Shown: positions 26,696-38,656 of the stretch, piece by piece
Numbering within the stretch: the stretch's first letter is position 1
How the letters are laid out: every line of letters starts with the position of its first letter
Origin: Caprimulgus europaeus
Lineage: Eukaryota > Chordata > Aves > Caprimulgiformes > Caprimulgidae
Direction: 5' to 3'
DNA length: 64,000 nucleotides
NCBI GenBank assembly: GCA_907165065.1
Contig: OU015529.1
Location: 9,557,554 to 9,621,553 of the forward strand
Position numbers and translations under genes: made by a program
The notes under the pieces: model-generated
What the model saw: the letters and a program-made list of their open reading frames with translations, nothing else
Databases searched by the model: none
Told to the model about the DNA's origin: nothing

Positions 26696-27024
26696 AGAAT
26701 CATAGAATCATTTTGATTGGAAAAGATCTTTAAGATCCTTGAGTCCAACTGTGAAACGAATACAGCCAAGTCCACCTCTAAACCATGTCCCTAAGCAGCA
26801 CATCTACACGCCTTTTAAATACTTCCAGGGATGATCACTCAACCACTTCCCTGGGCAGCCTGTTCCAATGCCAGACAACCCTTTTGGTGAAGAAATTTTT
26901 CCTAATATCCAATCTAAACCTCCCCTGATGCAACTTGAGGCCATTTTCTCTTGTCCTATTGCTTGTTACTTGGGAGAAGAGACTGACCTCCACCTTGTTA
27001 CAATCTCCTTCCAGGTAGTTGTAG
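26696..27024 (-). mobile_element. CR1 LINE fragment, 5'-truncated, antisense to ABLIM1
   Basis: The plus strand begins AGAATCATAGAATCATTTTG, the inverted CR1 3' terminal repeat. Then come the conserved CR1 3' segments: the GGAAAAGATCTTTAAGATC-type block, CCCTGGGCAGCCTGTTCCAA, CTTTTGGTGAAGAAATTTTT, and a tail matching CTTCCAGGTAGTTGTAG. It is about 330 bp and more diverged from the first copy than simple age of one subfamily would suggest, so it is probably from another CR1 subfamily. No open polymerase frame survives. It lies in the same antisense orientation as the other copy. Confidence 0.93.
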
Positions 27025-27750
27025 GTATTAGTGCTAACAGAAGTACTCTGGCTTTGCCCTGCTTGCAGGAAAATGTAAAGGAAGCAGCATCAGGAACATT
27101 TCTTTCCCATTGACTTCCTAGTAATACATTATTATATAGACTGTTGCTTAGCATTTAGAGGGATGCTTTGCTTGATTCTCACACAGGCTTTCAGCCTTAC
27201 TCAGTGTGTAAATAGCCCAAGTTACTGATTTTTAAAGAGCTGTATGTTGAAACAATGCTACATGCAAGGTAAAAAGCTGAATAAATAAACATGTCTGCCA
27301 AGTGAGCAAACAAACATATGTGAAGAATGGAAATAACAACCATATGATGAACTGTTTCTGGTAGGAAAAAGAGTGGTGATGCAGTTTGAGCATTTGCACT
27401 GTTCCAAGCATTTCAAAATAGATTGTCATGTTTGAATGAATAAAATCTACAAATTGTAGGTGGCTTACAGTTCAAGATAATGAAAAATACTTACATTTAA
27501 CTTCTTAAGCCTGCTTTATCTGATCTGAGTTTTTAAATTTCACGTATTTCAAACCTCTTACCATTTTGTGAAAGCAAACTCACAACTGTTAGCTACGTTT
27601 CACCATGAAAATGGCATCCAGACTCTCTTGCTTTTCTTTTTCACTTTCAACATTCTTCTGAGATGTCCCTAAAATTGTGCCAGTTTGTGCTAAATACTGC
27701 CTGAAAAGGCAGTGACAGCTTTTTATTTGATGGTGAGGATGGTTTAATAG

Positions 27751-27872
27751 AAAAGAAACTGAAGTAGAGAGGAACAGAGATAATTTTTCTCAGGGTCGCA
27801 CAGGAAGCTCATAGCTGAATTTGAGAACTGAATCTAAACCTTCCAAGTCTTAGTTGATCAGCCTTATAACAT
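27751..27872 (-). repeat. MIR-like ancient SINE remnant
   Basis: The order GAAACTGAAG...GAGAGG...CAGGGTCGCACAGGAAG...AGCTGAATTTGAGAACTGAA follows the reverse MIR consensus (GAAACTGAGG, GAGAGGTTAAG, AAGGTCACACAGC, then GAGCTGGGATTTGAACC). Order and spacing match over more than 80 bp, which makes this the best MIR candidate in the window. MIR copies are scarce and very old in bird genomes. From recall; no alignment was run. Confidence 0.55.
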
Positions 27873-29458
27873 GAGCTCCCTTCGTACTGAGTGCTTGGAT
27901 CTGTCTGTCCTCCTAACCAAATGCGCAGGGTATGCTTCTCTCCCGATGGCGCAGGCTCTGTGGGGTCCTGGCTCCAAGGCTGCCGTTTGTTTACAGAGAA
28001 GGCTGTTGGTACACTTCTCCCCGTTGACCAATCATTTCCCTCTGCCAAATGCACAGTTTCTTCTTCCTTGGCTTACACTCAAAGCCAGACATCTCAGAGC
28101 CCTGATCCAGAGTCACAGCGTTCTCTCCAGTCTCCTGGTGATGATTATACAGTGTGCTGCTGGGAAGTGAAATCATTCCTGCTGGTCTTTACTTCTGTAC
28201 TGAGCCATGTGAGGGCTTGTTAGAACAGAATTGGCAGGGGGCCTGACCCATACCTCTCCTGGGCTCTGAGGGTGGGGTTTCCTCTGACTGTACTTGAGCT
28301 AATAGTCACCAGCAGGAGACCTGGACTTTGCTCCGTTTGGTTTCCTTGTGGACAGGCTGAAGAGGGGACGTTCTCCCCTACAGACAGACAAGAGTTGGCT
28401 TTGTGGTGACTGGAATGAAGTTTGAATTTGACTGCAGCTGTTAAAAATCACTGTTAAAAATCAGCATTAGCTTCTGCTCCATTTCAGCTTGGCTGATACC
28501 TACCAACAGCTTCCCAGCAGTGACCACAGTTTACACTCTGTTCCAAAGGAGAACTGAAATGGGATGGAAGTGCTGCTTGCCCCTGACACTGCTCGGCCTG
28601 GGGGACAGACAGACATTTGCATTTTTACAGCATAAGAGAACCCCATGTTTTGGGACACAAGCAGCTGAGACTTTGCCTTTTTTAGTACAGTGTGTAGCTG
28701 GAATATGGCCATGTGGAAATGCCACTGAAAACATGACACTGACATTGCAGAACAAGGGGTAGAAATGATGCGTGTGCCAATGGCAAGGACAGTTCCCTGT
28801 GATCTAGGGAGAGGCTCTTTCACATACTGCTTTGTGCCACCTGCATCGTACTGGCCTCTCTAGCTCAGTGCAGTGGGTGAGATACAGCCCTGACTCTGCT
28901 ATGTTATGAATTTTCTAATTTTGCTTTTCCTGTTGCATTTTGCATAATTGTAGGGAAGAGGTGATCTGAGTAATACTTTACAGTGACTATGCCACATATT
29001 GCTCAAGGAAGTCATAAGACTTTCCCAGTATTAACACTCTTAGAATTAGAACTTCCTTTTCATGTGTGGTGCCATACATACAGGGAGAACAGATCAGGTA
29101 ACCATGGCCCAGCTCTACTCCCACCCTCCGTCCTGCCCAGAGGGACCCTCTGTCTTTTGGTTCCTCCAGCTGGTGTTTGCTGACTCCCTTGCTGCTTCAG
29201 GCTCTTTGAGTTTTAATTAAGATTGTGTGCAAAGTCTTTTGACAGACTCAGGAAGACGCTGCTGTAGATGGGCCAAGGATTTGAATATTTTTTTTTGTTC
29301 CATTTCTATTTCTCAGGAGCTAGAACTGAATGTGAATTACTTGCATAGTTCATACAGATTCACCATCTGATGCAATGAAGGCATTCTCTTTAATAACTGA
29401 CTTGACTGGAAGTCACCTGCTTTTCTCTGAATAAAGGTGGATTTTTTTCCTCCCTCAG

Positions 29459-29517
29459 GTTCCACTGTCTGGCATCCCGACTGTAAGCAATCCACTAAGA
29501 CTGAAGAAAAGCTACGG
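29459..29517 (+). CDS. ABLIM1: ABLIM1 exon: last zinc ligands of LIM4 and start of linker
   Basis: This 59-nt exon completes the Gly codon and encodes STVWHPDCKQSTKTEEKLR. WHPDC gives the closing H-x2-C of LIM4, 18 residues after the last Cys of the previous exon and therefore within LIM limits. The basic/acidic KTEEKLR starts the linker. The acceptor TCCCTCAG follows a long T/C run, and the donor is CGG|GTAAGC. The exon ends at phase 0, so it can join either the 63-nt cassette exon at 31926 or directly the exon at 38579 without changing frame. Confidence 0.96.
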
Positions 29518-31925
29518 GTAAGCTGAATTTGTGGCAGTGACACACCAGAGATTTTGCGCACGCAGTACCTGAATGCTGTTTTTAAAAGAGTGACTTTTTC
29601 CATGTTGTTTTTTTTTTTTTTTTTCACATAGCTGTCACAACTCTGGCAGAATAAACAGTGGAGGCACTTCAGAGGTATTGCTCTGATTTTTAGGCTCACC
29701 ACTTTCACATATCTGTCTCAGTGCACTGCCTTAAAGATAGTGTCATTTACTGGCATACAGACATGGCAAAGTCTCTAAGACACTTCATTTCATATCTCAG
29801 TTATTGTGAGGGACTCTTAAGGAGAAAATGTGAACAGGGCAAATGCTACAATATATTTTAGTATTTTTGCACATCTGTATAATTGCTCTGTAGTTATCCC
29901 CTGTTCTGCGTGGTTATTTACAGCATTTAGAAAATATAGGCTCTTCTTTCTTTGCCATCCAAATAAGCCACAGCCTAAAGTGATCCTAATTTGAATGCCA
30001 AAAAGAACTGCAGGTACCCTGGATTCACCTCAGCATACCCAAACTTTCTGGATCATATCCTTGATGGCAATAGTGCTGCACTGATAAATGCTGGAGCCTG
30101 GCTTTTTGCATGCACCAGGCAGTTCTAAGCCCATATTCACTAGTTCATCTTCTGGACAATTAACTCTTTTTGATGTGTCAGTTGGTCCTTTGAACTTTGC
30201 TAATTTTTCTGTATATGAATATTAGAGACTGCATATGAATGAAAGATCTTTCAGACAAGGAGAGATTCTATGTGTGGCTTATTCACAGGAAGCCACATCC
30301 TTTAAAATTCATTCAGGTGCACTGGTCTGTAAAACATCCCCCACAGAGAATTTACTATAATTGTAGGTAATGTGCAGACAAATTTTTGTTGAGCAGTGTT
30401 CATGTTAGTGTGGGCTGTACTGATAATACAGAAGTATAATTTGCCCTAGATGGGCACATGATCTAGCACAGCCAAACTTTCCTGTAGGTACCACCCAGCA
30501 TTTGCACATTGTTCTGCCCTGACTTTCCATAAAAAGATGGACAATTACACCAGACTGAATTTTTTTCCTCATGTAATGATTTGAATGTAAGACAGTGTTT
30601 TGGCCCTGCTTAAGTGTCAGAATGCTTGTGCTTTGCAGTGAGTGGTTGGGGTACAACACCTCTCTTTCACTTGGACCCAAGAGTCTTATCAAAGCACTCC
30701 TGACTGCATTGCAACCCTTATGAACCTTCCCCAGCTGGCCTTATAAATCAGTTGGTTTATTTGCATTCCCCATGGAAAAGGCCAAAGTCCTCTTCAGATA
30801 TTTTCCTTTTTTTCTGTCACACATTCAAGCATGTCAGTCTTCTGTCCCCTCAGCTCATTTTAATTGAAGTGAATGAAGTAAATTAATTCATCCACCTGCA
30901 AAACTTCCCCTGAGTAAGGGAGTTCTTGCAGGAAAATGAAGTGAAGCAGAAGAATGCATATTAAGGGAGCATCTGAGAAATGTTATGGCACAGCTATCCA
31001 AGGTCCCCTTGTTCCTGGATGAGAGCTTCTATGCAGAGGTTTAATATGTCTGTAAAAGGCACTGGACTGAAGCTAGCTGGATTGATAGAGAATTTTTAGC
31101 TTCAACTATACATCACAGATAGATAGTCTCTGTCTAGTCTGGTGCAAAGTCAGACACTTTATTTTAAAACCAGTTTGAGTTCACTTTGATGACTTTGACA
31201 CACATTTCATTTTGCTGACTCAAATGAAGGCAGTAGCAAGCAGGTAGGTACAGAAACAAAAGAAAGTGTGAGAGCTATGTGCTGTTTGAACATGTCACCA
31301 CTAAATTATGAACTTACTTTGACTTTCAGTTTCTTGTGACATACATTTAGACCTGATGTGAGAATCAGAATCTGGTTTGTGAGTTGACAAATACACGATA
31401 TAGCCACTTTCAGGGTCAGGCCTAGATTTTCTGGTGGTTCTGCAAAAAGCCAGTGATACGGCCCATTTGCTCTGCTGGGTTTCCTTTCCCTGTAGAGCAA
31501 AACAAAACAAAAAGCCCTTTTATCATTGAAGTCACTTCAGAAGTTTTCAGCAAGTTCTGTTTTTTCTCAGCAACTGAACTGTGATATAAACTAATCGGCA
31601 TTCTAGCTGGTCAAGATCTGGGAGGGAGTTCATAAAAACAATGGTTGCTTTAGATCTTCCCCACACTGGATATTTGTGGACGATTACAAAGCCAAAAGAG
31701 GCAGAAAATAAAGCAACTACATGTATGTTAGAAAAATATACATTGCTTAGGGTTTGTTTTTTATAACTGACCGTCTGTTCGTGATTCAGTAAGTAACAGA
31801 TATTATAATGCACCGATTGTTATTTAGCAAGTAGATATCAGTAACTTGAAGAAAAGAGCTTAACCACTGAGATGGGGAAACTGCTTTATTTTTCACTCAT
31901 TTTTCCCTTTTGTGTTTCATGACAG
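29518..31925 (+). other. ABLIM1: ABLIM1 intron (2.4 kb)
   Basis: Donor GTAAGC, acceptor CATGACAG after a pyrimidine-rich stretch (about 31888-31920). An 18-T run sits at about 29607-29624. No repeat family or additional exon is recognised in the remainder. Confidence 0.85.
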
Positions 31926-31988
31926 CATTCCTCATCTGAGTTCTTTTATCCAAAGAGTCTGGTTCTGCGCAGGCCACGCTCTGCAGAG
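31926..31988 (+). CDS. ABLIM1: ABLIM1 cassette exon in the linker
   Basis: The frame is open for 21 codons, HSSSEFFYPKSLVLRRPRSA plus E, flanked by a pyrimidine run plus CAG and by GAG|GTTTGC. I recall a linker segment of some ABLIM family isoforms reading RRSSSDFFYSKSLIRRTGRS. The shared pattern SSS-acid-FFY-x-KSL followed by RR supports homology. Both edges are phase 0 and the length is 63 nt, so inclusion or skipping preserves the frame. The donor is poor at +3 to +6, typical of a regulated exon. The insert adds Ser and Arg-rich residues directly before the exon beginning PTRTSSES. That it is alternatively used is inferred. Confidence 0.75.
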
Positions 31989-34900
31989 GTTTGCTGTTAT
32001 GTTTTCATAGTGTTGATAATGGTCTTCTTTACTGAGAAGATTCTTCATTATTGTCATTTGCTGTGCTTGCTACTACTCTGCCACACAGCTTTCCTGCTAT
32101 CACTTGCCACCATGGGCACTGACGCTGTATTTTGCATCATGTGGTGCAGTGTTGTTTGTTAATTCTCACATTTTTTATTTTGTTTAATGAAAAGCTTAAA
32201 AATAATTATTTTTTTTTAGATTCAGATGAGCTTTTGGGGGCTGTAGTGTTGTTCTTCCAGTGTTATAGAAAGTTTTTCTTCCAAAACAAAAAAAAATAGA
32301 GTGCAAATATGAAGCAAATTAAAATGGTGAAAAGCATCTGACTTTAAAGCAATGGTTAAAATGAAATAGTTCTTCATAAACAATAGTTCATCAGTTCAAT
32401 AAATTCCTTTTTATGTGTATTGAATGAATACTTTAGTTGAGAAAATATTTACAGAATTCCAGGTTTGGACTTGTTCTGTGTGCTGCCTGAGTGTATTTGC
32501 CTCTCCCTAATCTGGAACACATCCACATCTGAGTTGGGAGGTCCTCCCGGTCCTCTTGATTCTGGACTTTCTGACTTCTTGAGTTTGCTTTGTACCTACA
32601 AACACTACCCACTTCCATTTCTTCTCCTTCGGGGCAGTGCTTGTTTATTAGTTGTGTCTGTTGTGGAGGAACATGTGGCTGTACTGCATGCAGGCACACC
32701 TGAGGTAGTTCTCACCTGATAACAAAGTAAGAATGTACTGGTATGGACTTAGTCCAGACGAGGGCTGGGCAGACAGGCTGACAGAGTCTGTACCACTGGA
32801 TTTCCGTTGTATCTGCTTGTGCTGCCTTTGCATCTCTTAATTGCAAAGTAGAAGTAGCCATATGATCAGCCAGGGCAGGATATTTGAGTTAGATGCAGGC
32901 TACAGGATAGTGTCACATAGTTTAATCCGACGCTGTGATTCAGTGGGAGTTAATGCAAGCCCTCTGCCCTTTGTCCTGTGCGATACTTTAATCACTTAAC
33001 TTAGAATGTTGCAATGCATTAACCGCTCTTGAACACCACTCTCTCTGTTACCTACAGAAATGTGTATCAAGAAAATACAGCTATAAAGATGTGCTGTTAG
33101 TGCTCCTAAGGAGGGCAATGTCTCTGCAGCCCTAGGCTTTATGGAATCAAATGGAATCTGAGAACAGCACACTGTGGGACCATTACACTCATCTTTTAGG
33201 CCAGTGTAGTGGTTTTTTTCCGTTTAGTTTAGCATGCATGAGTCTGGGTTTCTGGTGCTGAAATCCAGGAGCCTTAGGGTTAAAAAACCAAATCCTATCC
33301 AATGTATTAGAAAAACACGCAAGGCAAAATAGGAGCAGCCCATGTCGAAATAAAGGTGTGTTCTCTCTCTTGCTTTGTAGACTGTGTAGGATACAAATAG
33401 CTTAGGGTCAGATGAATATCTTCTTGTGTAAATTTGGTCAGTGTTAAATTCTGTTTAGATTTACATGCTGATTACACAAAGTGTAATTCAAAGCAGATTT
33501 TGTCTTCAAGTGTTCTTCTACAGAATCGACACAAAGATACAATCACTGCTGTTGCTATAAAGATGGGCCAAAGGCTTGAATCTACTTGAAAATTGTAGGC
33601 TGAAAATTGCAGGGTGAAATCCTGTGAATTCTCTGAGAAGTTTGCTGTTGAATTCAGTATGTTCTGGACTTCCCACTTTATTTTCTTCTGCTTTCCACTT
33701 AACTTACTCTTGGTGAAGGCTGCATTTGCATGAGTAGTCTTGTAAAAGTTTGTTCGGTGGCAACATGCCTTCAGTGATTCTGTGCTGAAAATTCATCCTC
33801 CTCTCTGGCCTTTGTGTCTAGAAAGGAAAGAAAAATCAGTTGTAGCCTATTAATTCATGTGTCTGTGTGGGTTTGAACTAAGCTCATTTACTAGTTCTGT
33901 CTTGATGCATACATGGTGTAGATTTTTTAGGCAGAGAAATAATAAATGCAGCCATTTGAAGGAAACATTCTGGGATGGAGAAGGGAACAGTTAAACTAGC
34001 AGAGAGGCACGAAGAATGCTGTAACACTGAGGTGCTTTGTTGGTCTTGTACATGACCACTGAAAATTACTCAAATCCATAGGAAGCCTGTGTTTAATGAA
34101 GCCTGGTTCCAGCTCCTAAATAACTTGCAGTTGATGAAGCAGGTAGTCAGAGTAGCAAGTGTTGTAAAGCCAAACACAAAAGCTTGGTTTTTGTGTTTGG
34201 CTTTACAACAGAAAAAGCCAAAATTCCTTTCTGTTGCAAAATTCTGTCTGCCTAGTAGAATAAATTACATCCTAATCTTCTATTAGTTTGTTTACAAACA
34301 TACTTCACTTAAAGTAGCTTCTGAGGCTTAGGGAACTTACTTGAGCTATAATGTTCAATGTTATTAAGTGAAAACATATTCATTCTTCTGCAGCTATTAT
34401 CACCGCCTTGCATATTGAACTCTATCAAAAAACTAAGGCAGGTACAGTAAACAATGCTGATGATGCCGTTGGTAAACAATAGTGCATCCATTTGGCCAGA
34501 TGTTCTTGGGATCAGTTTTGATCTGGTTGCTTGCACTTGTAAGTTTTTATAGAGCATGATTCTGAACATCTGTACTTGAGAAAGCCAGAGCCACCACATT
34601 GTAGCAGCATCTGGATGATGTGAATGGCTCTAGCGTGGATTTGTTTTTTAAACTTATTTATTTAGATGATGTGCTATGCATGATGACATGAAAAACTAAG
34701 GTAAATAGAGATTAACATCTTAAGCTTTGAAATCTAATATTAAAATAACAAGTTAATCAATTTGGGGCATATGCATGGGTGATGTGATAATTGAGCATTG
34801 AAATTCACAGTGAACGTAACAGGGTGAGCATGACAGTTGGTGTTACCTCTGCCAATCTGCAAATGAAGCTGGTAAAGAGCTTTTGCATTGAAGACAAATG

Positions 34901-37900
34901 CATGGAATGAAGAACAAAAACATAAACATAAGTCTGTGATAAAGTAGGAAATACTGAGAAGTCTTGCAGATGCTTTGTGATCTGCTTCTTTCCTTTGGCT
35001 CCTTTAATAACATGCATGAATTTCTATTGGTTTTTTTTTTTGTATACTTTATAGACTTCCTGTATTTGGTACAGACATCCCATATTGATATATTTATTTC
35101 TGTTACATCCATTTGAGTGGAAGAAGAAAGAAAAAACCAGATTAGTTCTCTACTGCCAGAAAATGTGCAAAAAGGCCATGCACCACAAGACAAGAAAAAT
35201 AAGATTAGTTGTAGTTCTTCATAGAAATATGCTTTAAATTTCTCTGCACAAAGGTGGCATTATGAAAAGCTCTATTTGAATCCTTGAAGAAAAAAAAGCA
35301 GACATAAAGAGTGTTCCAGATCTGTTTGTAGCAGAATTAAGGCAGTTTAACTTGTTTTGTTGCTGGGGGCGTAGAACAAGTGTCACAGGACTATTGTAAT
35401 GGAAGGAAATGCCTCTAAATTAGTGCATTCATATTAAAGGAGGTTTCCTCTAATTTCTTTACCTGTCTTCTTCCAATAATGTGTGCAAGAGATGCTCACA
35501 TGATATCTCCACTGAAGGTTAAAGGTTAAATCAGGGATAGCAACTATTCCTGTTTCACCAGTGCTCTGATCAGCTCTCCTCTAGGGTGGCATTTACACCC
35601 CATTGCAGTTACCTTAATACAGAACTTGACCTCTAGCATGTCTCTTGCCACCTGTTTAAGATATAAAGTCACAAGAGTGGTGCACAGGGCCGAGGACTCT
35701 CAACTGCTAATGAAGATGTAATGTACAATCTAATAAAAGCCAAACCCTGTCACAGATTTTCAGTCAGGAGATTAGAGGTGTTTTAGGAGAGGAGCCAACC
35801 ACAGCAACTAAAAGTATGCCAGAGAAACAGCTTTTATCAAGGAATCTTTCGTGTATATTTGTTAAGGCAAGCAGCACAAATGTTTTTAAGTGCAATGCAA
35901 TTGTCTTTAGGGGAAAGTGCAGAGCTGTGAAGGATTCCAGACCATATGGGAGCAGCAGAGTAGGAAATAGCCATCTGTGATGGAAACAGCTTGTGTAATT
36001 CAAACCAAGAAACAGGGCAAAGTGAGGCAGGAAGGGTGAGAATAGATGTAAAAGTCCCTTTTTTCATGCACTTTCTTCAAGGGTATGTCATGAACTTAAG
36101 CAAGATATAGGACTGGGAGTGAATAGAGGAGCCACAGAGTTCCAGGTCTGCTTGGATTAAGCTCCTCAGGAGAGGAACAGGGTGTGCTCAGGCAGTGTCT
36201 GGCAGGATGGCATCCTGCCCAGAGAGTGTGGAGTTTTGCAATAGATGGAAGGTAAAATTGATATGAGCAGGAGGAATTACAGAAAATAATAGAAAACTAA
36301 GTTTTAAAGGATGTTGTATCTGGTTCATGCCTGTGTTAATGGGATAGTAGGGAGGAACTTGGAGCAGAAACACAGTGAGGAAATGAAGAACAGGTGCTAC
36401 AAGTTGCTAGTCCATCTGACAATTGCTCCTGTACTCCAGGGTTAAGAGCATCTAAGAAAATCGTTAGCAGGATGTGGCTGAAACGATCTTTTTAAGGTGT
36501 CTTGACTTTAATAAATTCACTGAAGTAATAATTACAAGTGAATTTACCTTTTCTGAAAAGGTTTTAGCATTAACACTAAGAGATGAGATTAAGGAGATGT
36601 ACCAAAGGTTGAGAATTTCTTGTTTTCTGAAGTGATATAAAAGATCCAAAGTGAAGAGCAACCCAGAGGGCCTGCTAGGTGGGAAGAAGCTGTAACTGCC
36701 TGTAACACTTGTTTTCCTACAACAAGGAGAATTGAGCAGACAAGACTCTTAAAGTATGTCTGCCAAAAGCCAAAGGTAACAAGAGGCACCCCTAAGAGTG
36801 CCTCAACTACTTAATACTGTTCCCTATGTTGTAATGAAAACAATTGTTTTCCATAGCAACTGCAGCAAACATGTTCCACGTGTCTCCTCTCAAACAGACA
36901 GTGGTGTGAATGGCAGAATGGAAGGGGAAATAAAGTGTTTCTCAACAACAGATACATTTTTCCAGCTTAATTCTTGTAACATTTCCATGAAACAAGTGGT
37001 TGTTGTTAGGTTTTTTTCTTTGATTGCATCATGGGAGGAGCTTAAGGGCAGCTGAAAAATTTCTGTTCCCTTTTGGGATCTAGGAATTTGCAGCTACAGA
37101 GAGGAAAGGAAAGAAACATATAAAGGTCCAGCTGAGAAAGTATTCTCAGACATGCTCTGGAGAGGATTTGTGACTGTATCAGTCCAGAGCTCTCTGTTTG
37201 ATCTGAATCTTCACGTTTTTTGGTGGAACATGTTCAAAGCCTTTTATTCCTCTGACCCTCCCCAAGCGTGGTGATTTCATTTCCACTAATGAAGTCAGAG
37301 AAAGCCTGCTGTATGATCCAAAACTAGTCTTCAGCATTTTTAATACAGATGATTCCAATAGCTTTCCTGGCTATGAATAAAAGGTAGAAAGACTCTGAGG
37401 TCTGTTGAAGGATCCTTTTAAGAAATGTGTGCTGAGAGGTAAGAAAGGTCCAGTAGCCTTGTGTTTACTCCAAGTATTTCCTAAGGAAAATCAGCAAGCC
37501 AGGCTGTCAAGCCTTGTTTCTCTTCAGTGTATGCCTGAAGGTCCCTTAGTTCAGTGTCACAAGCTGATGAGATAAGGACTATTTACCAAGATTTCATTTT
37601 CAGTGACTTTGAAGTGTCCCACTGCACTAGTGTCAGGAGAGTCATCTGCTAATTCATTGCTTTGTGATGGGATTTGGGTCTTTGCAGTTAATTAGGGATC
37701 ACAAATTGTTCATGGTTTCTCAGTTGCGAGTAGGATATCGTTGAATACCTTTGTGTGTCTGCTGCATGCCAAATTTAGGAGTAAGTGCCACAATAGCCTG
37801 GGTGACTTTTGCACCAAACTTCCCCCAGGGAATCAGTGTCTGTTTAGTCCTGATTCAGTGTTGGAAAAGCCACTAAGTGTGTAACAGCACTCGCTCTGTA

Positions 37901-38578
37901 GAGGTGTGACTGTTCTCATGACTTTCAGTTTGCAGGACATTGCCTTTAAACATGAGGACTTTTTCAGTATGGGGAATCATGACATTTCAACCAACAGTTT
38001 AGCTTTCATGTTGCATCTAGATAGTGCTGCAGATGTAGGGAATGGCTCCAAGCCAAGGATTTCTGGTCCTTCTACTCAGAAGGACTGAAATCAGTTCTGT
38101 ATTCAAAATGGAAATCCAGTGACTGAACATCTGGGAAGTGATAACGTGTGTGCTGTGCTCCTTTCAACGGTTTTGTCTGCTGAACTGCTGAAACCTCTAG
38201 CTGTTTGTGAACTAACCTTTTGGTAAAATGACCATCAGGACTAGCCTGGATTGTACTTTGTATGGCTCCTTGCAGTGTCTCTGGCAGGTGTTGTTTGGTT
38301 TTGTTTAATCATTATTGTTGTCAGTCTTTGACATTGTATGGTTTTAGAAAACCTCCTTCCCCTCTCACAGCACTCCTTCCCCTACCAAAAAAAAAAACAA
38401 ACCAACACCCCACCTGCCTCACAAGATTGCAAAAATTCCCAGAATGCTTGCATTTATGTTCACATTTTTTCCTAAAATCAGTTAATTTCAAGATGTATGC
38501 AGATTTCTTCACTTAAGACAAAAAATACCGGTGTCAGTGGCTTCAGGTTGCTCTGACAAGTTACTTTTTGTTTTTTAG
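31989..38578 (+). other. ABLIM1: ABLIM1 intron (6.6 kb) with a perfect palindrome
   Basis: Donor GTTTGC, acceptor TTTTTTAG after an excellent T run. The notable content is the inverted repeat at 34160-34210. TGCATG hexamers, the RBFOX-type motif, occur at 32685 and 33235 downstream of the cassette exon. No transposon is recognised, and the open frames are short and unrecognised. Confidence 0.85.
34160..34210. repeat. Perfect 22-bp inverted repeat, 7-nt spacer
   Basis: The left arm 34160-34181 and right arm 34189-34210 are exact reverse complements. The spacer GCTTGGT can add a G-T and a C-G pair, leaving a three-base loop. As RNA this would be an almost flawless hairpin of about 24 pairs. 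Pairing ends at 34159/34211. No flanking duplication or transposon terminus is visible. It may have arisen by local template switching, or be a short hairpin element. A microRNA precursor is possible but would normally show mismatches and a larger loop. Confidence 0.97.
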
Positions 38579-38656
38579 CCCACAAGAACATCATCAGAAA
38601 GCATTTACTCCAGACCAGGTTCCAGTATACCTGGCTCTCCAGGCCACACTATCTAT
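38579..38656 (+). CDS. ABLIM1: ABLIM1 linker exon (Ser-rich, PTRTSSES)
   Basis: A 78-nt phase-0 exon of 26 codons: PTRTSSESIYSRPGSSIPGS then PGHTIY. It is nearly identical to the vertebrate ABLIM1 segment that I recall. It is rich in Ser/Thr with a central Tyr, in a basic context (SIYSRPGSS), consistent with the phosphorylated linker of this family. The acceptor is TTTTGTTTTTTAG and the donor TAT|GTAAGT, both near consensus. It joins in frame to either upstream option and to the exon at 41369. Confidence 0.96.

Larger units (their letters stand above)
24559..29458 (+). other. ABLIM1: ABLIM1 intron (4.9 kb) with CR1 and MIR-like remnants
   Basis: Donor GTAAGG at 24559, acceptor TCCCTCAG at 29451-29458. 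Contains the second CR1 (26696-27024) and a MIR-like segment (27751-27872). Between 27880 and 28030 the sequence is richer in CpG than its surroundings and open in two plus-strand frames, but no start, splice site or family is recognisable. I see no additional ABLIM1 exon. Confidence 0.85.

Noticed and set aside
26868-27113. Plus-strand ORF of 81 codons
   Set aside because: It starts inside the antisense CR1 fragment and runs out into intron; no family match.
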